A DNA stretch of 64,000 bases from Lathyrus oleraceus (taxonomy: Eukaryota; Streptophyta; Magnoliopsida; Fabales; Fabaceae). The stretch is from the NCBI RefSeq assembly GCF_024323335.1, contig NC_066581.1:292774536-292838535 (forward strand), given 5' to 3'. Positions 58,643 through 64,000 of the stretch are shown piece after piece; the stretch's first letter is position 1, and every line of letters starts with the position of its first letter. A program made the position numbers and the translations under genes. Below the pieces are notes generated by a model that was not told the origin of the DNA, did no database searches, and saw only the letters and a list, made by a program, of their open reading frames with translations.

Positions 58643-58663
58643 CGGGCTCTTTTTTTCTTTTTT

Positions 58664-61600
58664 CTAAGCGTAGTATTTTTTACTGCATCCACGTTCACGG
58701 GGGATGGAAGATCTTCACAATCCATATTTGAAAGGATTAAGGCTCCTCCGGAGAAAACCTTTTTTACAACATATGAGCCTTCTTAGGTCGGCGTCCATTT
58801 GCCCTTTGGATTGGTGTGGATTGGTGTAATCTTATTCAACACAAGGTATCCGGCCTTGAGAATGCAAGGAAAGGCCTTCTTATCATGGGCCCTTTTGATG
58901 CGCTTTTAGTAAAGCTGGTCGTGGATGATGGCTGCCAAACGCTTTTCATCAATGAGGTTCAGTTGGTCAAATCGGGCTTGTACCCACTTAGCTTCGTCAA
59001 GCTTGACACCGGTAAGAATTCTGAAAGAAGGAATGTCTACTTCAACGGGTAGGACTGTATCCATGCCATACACTAGAGAGAATGGAGTTTCCCCATTGGA
59101 GGTACGTATTGAGGTGCGGTAGCCATGCAATGCGAACGAGAGCATTTCATGCCACTCTTTGTAGGTTTCCACCATCTTCTGCATGATTTTTTTGATATTC
59201 TTATTAGCTGCCTTGACAACGTCATTCATCTTGGGCCTATATGGTAACGAGTTGTGGTGTTCAATTTTGAAGCTTCAACCCAACTCTTTCATCATTTTGT
59301 TATTGAGGTTAGATCCATTATTAGTAATGATCTTGTTGGGGACCCCATAACGATAAATGATCTCCTTTCTTATGAATCGAGTTACTACTTGTCTTGTGAC
59401 GTTAGTATAGGAGACTGCCTCCACCCATTTAGTGAAGTAGTCTATGGCTACCAAGATGAAGCGATGTCCGTTTGAGGCAGTTGGCTTAATATGTATGATC
59501 ACGTCAATGCCCCACATGGAAAATGGCCAAGGTGATGTTAGGACATTGAGTGGCATTGGTGACACATGGATCTTGTCCATGTAGATTTGGCATTTATGGA
59601 ATGTTTGGACATGGTGGTAACAGTCAACCTCCATAGTCATCCAATAATAGCTGGCTCTCAAGATTTTCTTTACCATGGTGTGTCCACTAGCATGTGTCCC
59701 AAAGGATCCCTCATGGATTTCCATTATGATTTGGTTTGCTTATTGCTTGTTCATACGTCCCTCTTGTATAAAACCCATCCACTTAAGAAGAACTTGGATG
59801 ACAGCTTCTGAAGATACTTCTTGTCGGTGATGGATGCATCCTTAGGGTAATCCTGGCTTTCTAAGAACTTCATGATATCGTAAAACCAAGGATAACCATC
59901 GGTTTCGTCTTCTGCTGCCAAATAGTGGGCAGGCTCGTCCAAGTAGTCAAGGTGGAAATTTGGTGCTTCATTTTTCCATTTGACCTTAAACATGGATGAA
60001 AAAGTTGTCAGGGCGTTAGCCAACTGATTTTCCTCTCTAGAAATATGGTTGAATGTAATCTTGTCAAAGTAAGGGATCAGTTTCAGGACATGCTCCTTAT
60101 AGGGGGATGAACTTGGGATCTCTATCTTAATCACCTTTTACATGGTTGATGACTAAGTCTGGATCTCCATAGACTTCAAGAATTTTGATTCTGAGATCAA
60201 TTACAACTTTAATGCCAAAGATACGTGCCTCGTATGCTGCCATATTGATGGTACATTCGAAACACAACCTTGTAGTCAAGGTAAATGAAAACCAGTTATG
60301 GAGGTGATGATTGCCCCAATGCCATTATCGTGAGCGTTAGAAGCTCCATCAAAAACTAGAGTCCACCGAGATCTAGGTTCTGGGCCTTCCTCGGGGTCGG
60401 GTATGTCGCAATCTCTGATCAACATGATTTCCTCGTCAGAGAATTCAATGTGCATAGACTGGTAGTCTTCCAAAGGTTGGTGTGCAAGATAGTTGGACAA
60501 TACACTCCCTTTGATATCCTTTTGAGTGACACGTTAGATGTCGTACTCGGTTAAAGCCATTTGCCAATGGGCTACTCTATCGGTTAGAGCGGGCTTCTCG
60601 AAGATGTACTTGACGGGGTCCATCTTGGATATTAACACCGTTGTATGAGTGAGCATATACTTTCTCAGGCGTTTGATAACCCAAGCAAGCGTGGAACAAG
60701 TCTTCTCAAACATTGAACATCTACTGTCGCAATTGGTAAACGTCTTGCTCAAGTAGTATATGACATGTTCTTTCCTACCAGTCTCGTCTTGTTGGCCAAG
60801 GACACATCCCATGTATCCTTAAAGAACAGTAAGGTACATTATCAATGGTCTTCCAAACACAAGAGGCATCAGGATAGGAGGTTCTTTTAAGTACTCCTTC
60901 ATCTTCTTAAAAGTGTTTTCGCAATCGTCATTCCAAATGACAACTTGATCCTTTCCAATAAGTTTGAAGATTGGCTCACAAGTAGCCTCAAGGTGAGATA
61001 TGAATCTAGTGTTATAGTTCAATTTACCTAGAAATTCTCAGACTTCCTTCTCGGTTTTGAGTGCAGCCATAACTTGTATGGCCTTTACCTTCTCAGGATC
61101 TACCTCAGTGCCACGTTGGCAGACGATAAAACCTAGTAGTTTTCCAGATCTTACTCTAAACGTGCATTTGTTTAGATTAAGCCTCAACTTGAATCTTATT
61201 AGTTGTTCAAATAGCTTTTCCAAATTAATAAGATGCTCCTCTTTGCCTTGAGATTTGGAAATCATATCGTTAATGTGTACCTCGATCTCTCTATGAATCA
61301 TATCATGAAAGAGTGTGACCATGGCTCGTTAGTAAGTTACGTCGATGTTCTTTAGTCCGAAGGGCATGACCTTATAGCAGAACATCCCCCATGGGGTTAT
61401 GAAAGTAGTCTTTTCCATATTTTCTTGAGCCATCATGATCTGGTTATAACCGGAGAATTCGTCCATGAAGGAGAAAAAAGAGAATTGAGTGTTGTTATCC
61501 ACTAGCACATCGATAGTGGGAAGTCATCTTTGGGACTTGCTTTATTCAAATCTCTATAATCTACATGTATCCTTACTTTGCCGTCCTTTTTGGGCACGAG

Positions 61601-61786
61601 CACAATATTGGTGATCCATTGAGGATAGTTGGAGACTACTAGGAAACCGATGTTGAGCTATTTTTGCACCTCCTCATTGATCTTCATAGCCATGTCAAGA
61701 TGAGTCCTTCTTAGATTTTGCTTCACGGGAGGGAAATCCTCTTTGAGGGGTAGATGGTGGACCATGGTATCAGTATCGAGGCCTGG
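58664..61786 (-). pseudogene. pol of F (RT to integrase), broken
   Basis: Read on the minus strand from the G junction: a PGLDTD phrase and RT N-terminus with RRTH (61658-61786), then RT palm and thumb (60819-61600). The catalytic pair reads IND (near 61262-61272) where D has a DD-type site. RNase H follows (60534-60812) with a stop before the linker, then linker and second RNase H with VFDGASN (59990-60500). Integrase has a zinc region and a core in which the usual ITDNG reads ITNNG (near 59325-59335), and a C-terminal part ending in DAVKKYYA before TAG at 58664-58666. Frameshifts and stops separate these parts, and two catalytic Asp to Asn changes would inactivate RT and integrase. Confidence 0.85.
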
Positions 61787-63202
61787 TGATCGGGAAAATA
61801 GCAAGTGTACTATTTTGTCGATGTAGTAACTAGAGGGATGTTTCCCAAAGATTGATCTCGAGGATTGCCCAGCAATATATGAGTAAACAGTCACTCAATT
61901 GAACAAAAGTAATAGTTTTGGGTTTTATAAAATTCACTGTAAGGGAAAATAAAACAACTAAATATTTTCACAGATTATAATAATATGCCAAGGATGGTGT
62001 GTGGAAATCTCCTGTAATGATCCTTGAGTGTATATCTCCTTAATAATGAGAATTGTTCAATTACCGGATCTTAAGATTGTTTTCCCCTAAGACCTCAGAG
62101 GGAAACCTTTGGTGTTCAATCTGACCTCTAAGTTCTTAGGTGATTATGATGAAACCAAGTCATTTTAATTTAACAAGAATAAACCGGTAACCATAAGGTA
62201 TCCCTAGTCCTAGGTGATGTCTATTATGGTTTCACTGTATAAAAACCTTAACAATTGCAATCCTGCTAATCGTTAACCATACATCAATCTTAATTTTTCT
62301 GATAAAGAAAGCATTACACAAATTACACAGTGAAATTGATAACAAATAACATATATTAAGGAAAATCTAACATCAGAGTCATTACATGATCAATTCAGGG
62401 ACACCCCCCCTGGCATTGGGGGGTTAGCCTATCATATTATTCAAATCAGATACAAGATGAAATTGAGACATTACAAAAAGTTTGGAATTTCATTTATCTT
62501 CAATCGCGTCCGCTCTTGAAGGATCTCCGTTCTTCTTCCTTTTCCATTGCTTCAATCTTGATTGTCTCTAATCTTTCATCGTGTAAAAAGTCTCTCTCTC
62601 CATATTCAAATCTCCTATAAATAGTTCCTGATGACAATTTTTATCTAGCAAAAGTCCAAAATGGCCTCCGGAATAAGTCGTGCCAAAAACAACACAAAAT
62701 TGGAAAATCAAGTGTCCAAGCCAAAACTGGCAGTGTCAGGCAACACAATAGGTCGTGTTGGGGTTCTGGAGCATAATGCTTGACACACCCCTTCAGGGAG
62801 GCTGACACGGGCCGCGTCAGCTGACATGGGAACCCGTGTCATCTCCCTGTTTTCCTCTTCCCATTGTCTTCTCCTGACACGGTCCGTGTTAGGCAACACG
62901 GGTGGCCATGTCAGGACTACTGTATGTCCAATTTTCTTCTTCTGATGGGCCCGGAACGTTTGATTTTCTTATCTATCCCTCTGGTACTCTTGCTTACACC
63001 TGAAACCAATAGAACTACCACAAAGGGACATAAAATGGAGTATAATGATGCTTATAACATGTAATCAACAACTGGAAACAACAATGCAGAACATCTAAAT
63101 TACTAAACAAAACAATAAAATAAATGGACTAATGTGTTACCGACTTCGTACAAAGGTGCCAAATGAGTGTCAGAAAACAAGTAGAATTGGAGACTGATAA
63201 CA
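61787..63202 (-). repeat. 3' LTR of G (about 1416 bp)
   Basis: On the plus strand it starts TGATCGGGAAAATAG and ends GACTGATAACA. It includes a cluster of TGACACGG/CCGTGTCA inverted words (62731-62912) and CTATAAATAG near 62623-62632. The latter is nearly palindromic and so does not settle orientation; the PPT does. Confidence 0.6.
62731..62912. repeat. TGACACGG/CCGTGTCA word cluster in the G LTR
   Basis: Imperfect palindromes TGACACGGGCCGCGTCA (62803-62819), TGACATGGGAACCCGTGTCA (62822-62841), TGACACGGTCCGTGTTA (62875-62891) and AACACGGGTGGCCATGTCA (62894-62912), plus half words at 62731-62758 and 62781-62786. Confidence 0.8.
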
Positions 63203-63213
63203 ACCCCAAACTT
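63203..63213 (-). other. Polypurine tract of G
   Basis: AAGTTTGGGGT on the minus strand, directly before the LTR start TGTTATCAG. Confidence 0.6.
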
Positions 63214-64000
63214 ATCTCATTGCTTGTCCTGAACTGATGCTCGAGACATCCGGACGGTTACCCCAAGTTTCGCATCCACAATGCTACTGCGATCTTTCAC
63301 AATCTCCTATTCACTTTTCAATCACAGTTTTACTCTTTCCCAATTTTCGACATCAGCCACACTTTCACCTTGACGCACCTTTTGGCCTGTAGCTCTTCAC
63401 ACTCTCACCAAATCTCTCGAGATCAAAGTGTTTACACTCAAGAAAAACAGATCATGCAAAGTTAACTCTTAGGTTTGAAATACAGATACCTTCATAACAA
63501 GAAACACACAACACACACTACTAAAGGAATTTTTGGGTTATAGCGGGGCTAAGGTGTAAGGTGGGGAGTCAAAACAAAAAATGGAAACACTAGGGGTTTA
63601 GGCTCAGAGTTTGTGTTGTTACCCTCGTAACTGTTGTTCAATCTAAAAAATCTGGGGTATTTCTTTTGGACACCATTCTTGTTGAGATTCATTGGCTCAT
63701 ATATTTTTCTTTTATGGCTCTTTGAGCATGCTTTTTGCCAACTTTAATACTTCTCGATAACTGCTTCATGATTTTTTTTCTTTGAATTTTCTCATCTTTT
63801 TGCACTTATCTACCATTCATCGGTGTCCTCAACATTTTGATGAAACCCCAAACTTAGGCTTTTCTGCAGCTTCGGAGTAAACAACACTTATCTAAGCAAG
63901 GTGTGGTAGTGTATGGGCTTATGGTTATATACAATGGTTAAATAACAAACAAAAGGAAATATGGCTCAAATTTAGTGAACGAAGGGTAATAATGGTGGGT

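Larger units (their letters stand above)
57392..58663 (-). other. 3' UTR of F
   Basis: Between the pol stop (58664) and the LTR start. Contains two GAAA hairpins next to the stop (58566-58642), sequence with no visible repeats (57830-58560), and a hairpin array (57428-57808). The expected polypurine tract is not recognisable: the array word ACCTGACT abuts the presumed LTR edge at 57391. Confidence 0.65.
4476..61786 (-). mobile_element. Element F: degenerate Tat/Ogre-like retrotransposon, host of D, C and G
   Basis: Oldest recognisable layer, on the minus strand. Its pieces are pol (58664-61786), 3' UTR (57392-58663), the U3 part of the 3' LTR (56059-57391) and the promoter and later part of that LTR (4476-5472). 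Joining the flanks of D restores a continuous sequence, and the left flank contains a similar local phrase (GGAGTTAGTTTTGATGTGG near 5385). The LTR start on the minus strand, TGTTGTACCCCAAAATTTGC, resembles the LTR starts of D and E. No polypurine tract is recognisable next to 57391. The 5' half lies beyond G, outside the window. Confidence 0.75.
61787..64000 (-). mobile_element. Element G: unidentified LTR retrotransposon, 3' end only
   Basis: Inserted in the F RT coding region after the PGLD codons; CCTGG (61782-61786) should be its TSD. LTR 61787-63202, PPT-like tract 63203-63213, then 0.8 kb of internal sequence that runs off the window. The PPT context (AAGTTTGGGGT next to TGTTATCAG, with GACAAGCAATGAG upstream) is like Athila/Tat 3' ends, but no coding sequence is visible to confirm a lineage. 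No ORF in 63214-64000 is credible. Confidence 0.6.

Noticed and set aside
63214..64000. Gene at the right edge
   Set aside because: No ORF of useful length; sequence after the G polypurine tract looks like retrotransposon 3' UTR.

Overview
The window looks like repeat-dense plant intergenic DNA, most likely from a legume of the pea/vetch/lentil type (inference: a giant Ogre-type Ty3/gypsy element of about 21.5 kb with about 4.8 kb LTRs, plus Tekay-like chromoviruses). I see no host protein-coding gene, tRNA or rRNA gene. Almost every base can be assigned to nested LTR retrotransposons, and target-site duplications (TSDs) give a readable insertion history. All alignments were made by eye, so percentages are not given.

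Oldest layer (F): a Tat/Ogre-like element on the minus strand. Its pol lies at 58664-61786, its 3' UTR at 57392-58663, and its 3' LTR is split into 56059-57391 and 4476-5472. Three elements landed in F. D, an Ogre, inserted in the LTR and spans 5473-56053. C, a Tekay-like element with gag-pol at 1-2302 and a 5' LTR at 2429-4475, inserted in the LTR tail. G, with an LTR at 61787-63202, inserted in pol.

D on the minus strand reads, 5' to 3': 5' LTR (28577-31122 plus 53828-56053), PBS (28551-28567), 5' UTR, ORF1 (26340-24829), gag-pro (24576-21364), a candidate intron, pol (about 21115-17979), a 3' UTR rich in hairpins (17978-15229), and 3' LTR (15228-5473). D was later hit by three insertions: a 4990-bp Ogre-type solo LTR (E, 7027-12016), a copia-type solo LTR (26693-28038), and a defective Tekay-like element (B, 31123-53822). 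B in turn carries A (33509-48713), a very young tandem LTR-int-LTR-int-LTR array with two complete 1456-codon gag-pol ORFs. This gives four nested levels: F > D > B > A.

The most interesting signal is RNA structure. The 3' UTRs of both D and F start, about 22 nt after the pol stop, with two hairpins carrying GAAA tetraloops. Their outer stems differ between D and F only by compensatory base-pair changes. Further downstream each 3' UTR is an array of short hairpins whose stems co-vary between units. A second theme is that four different LTR families each carry a cluster of a different self-complementary 12-20 bp word. In the related A and B/C LTRs the words differ but sit in the same slot.
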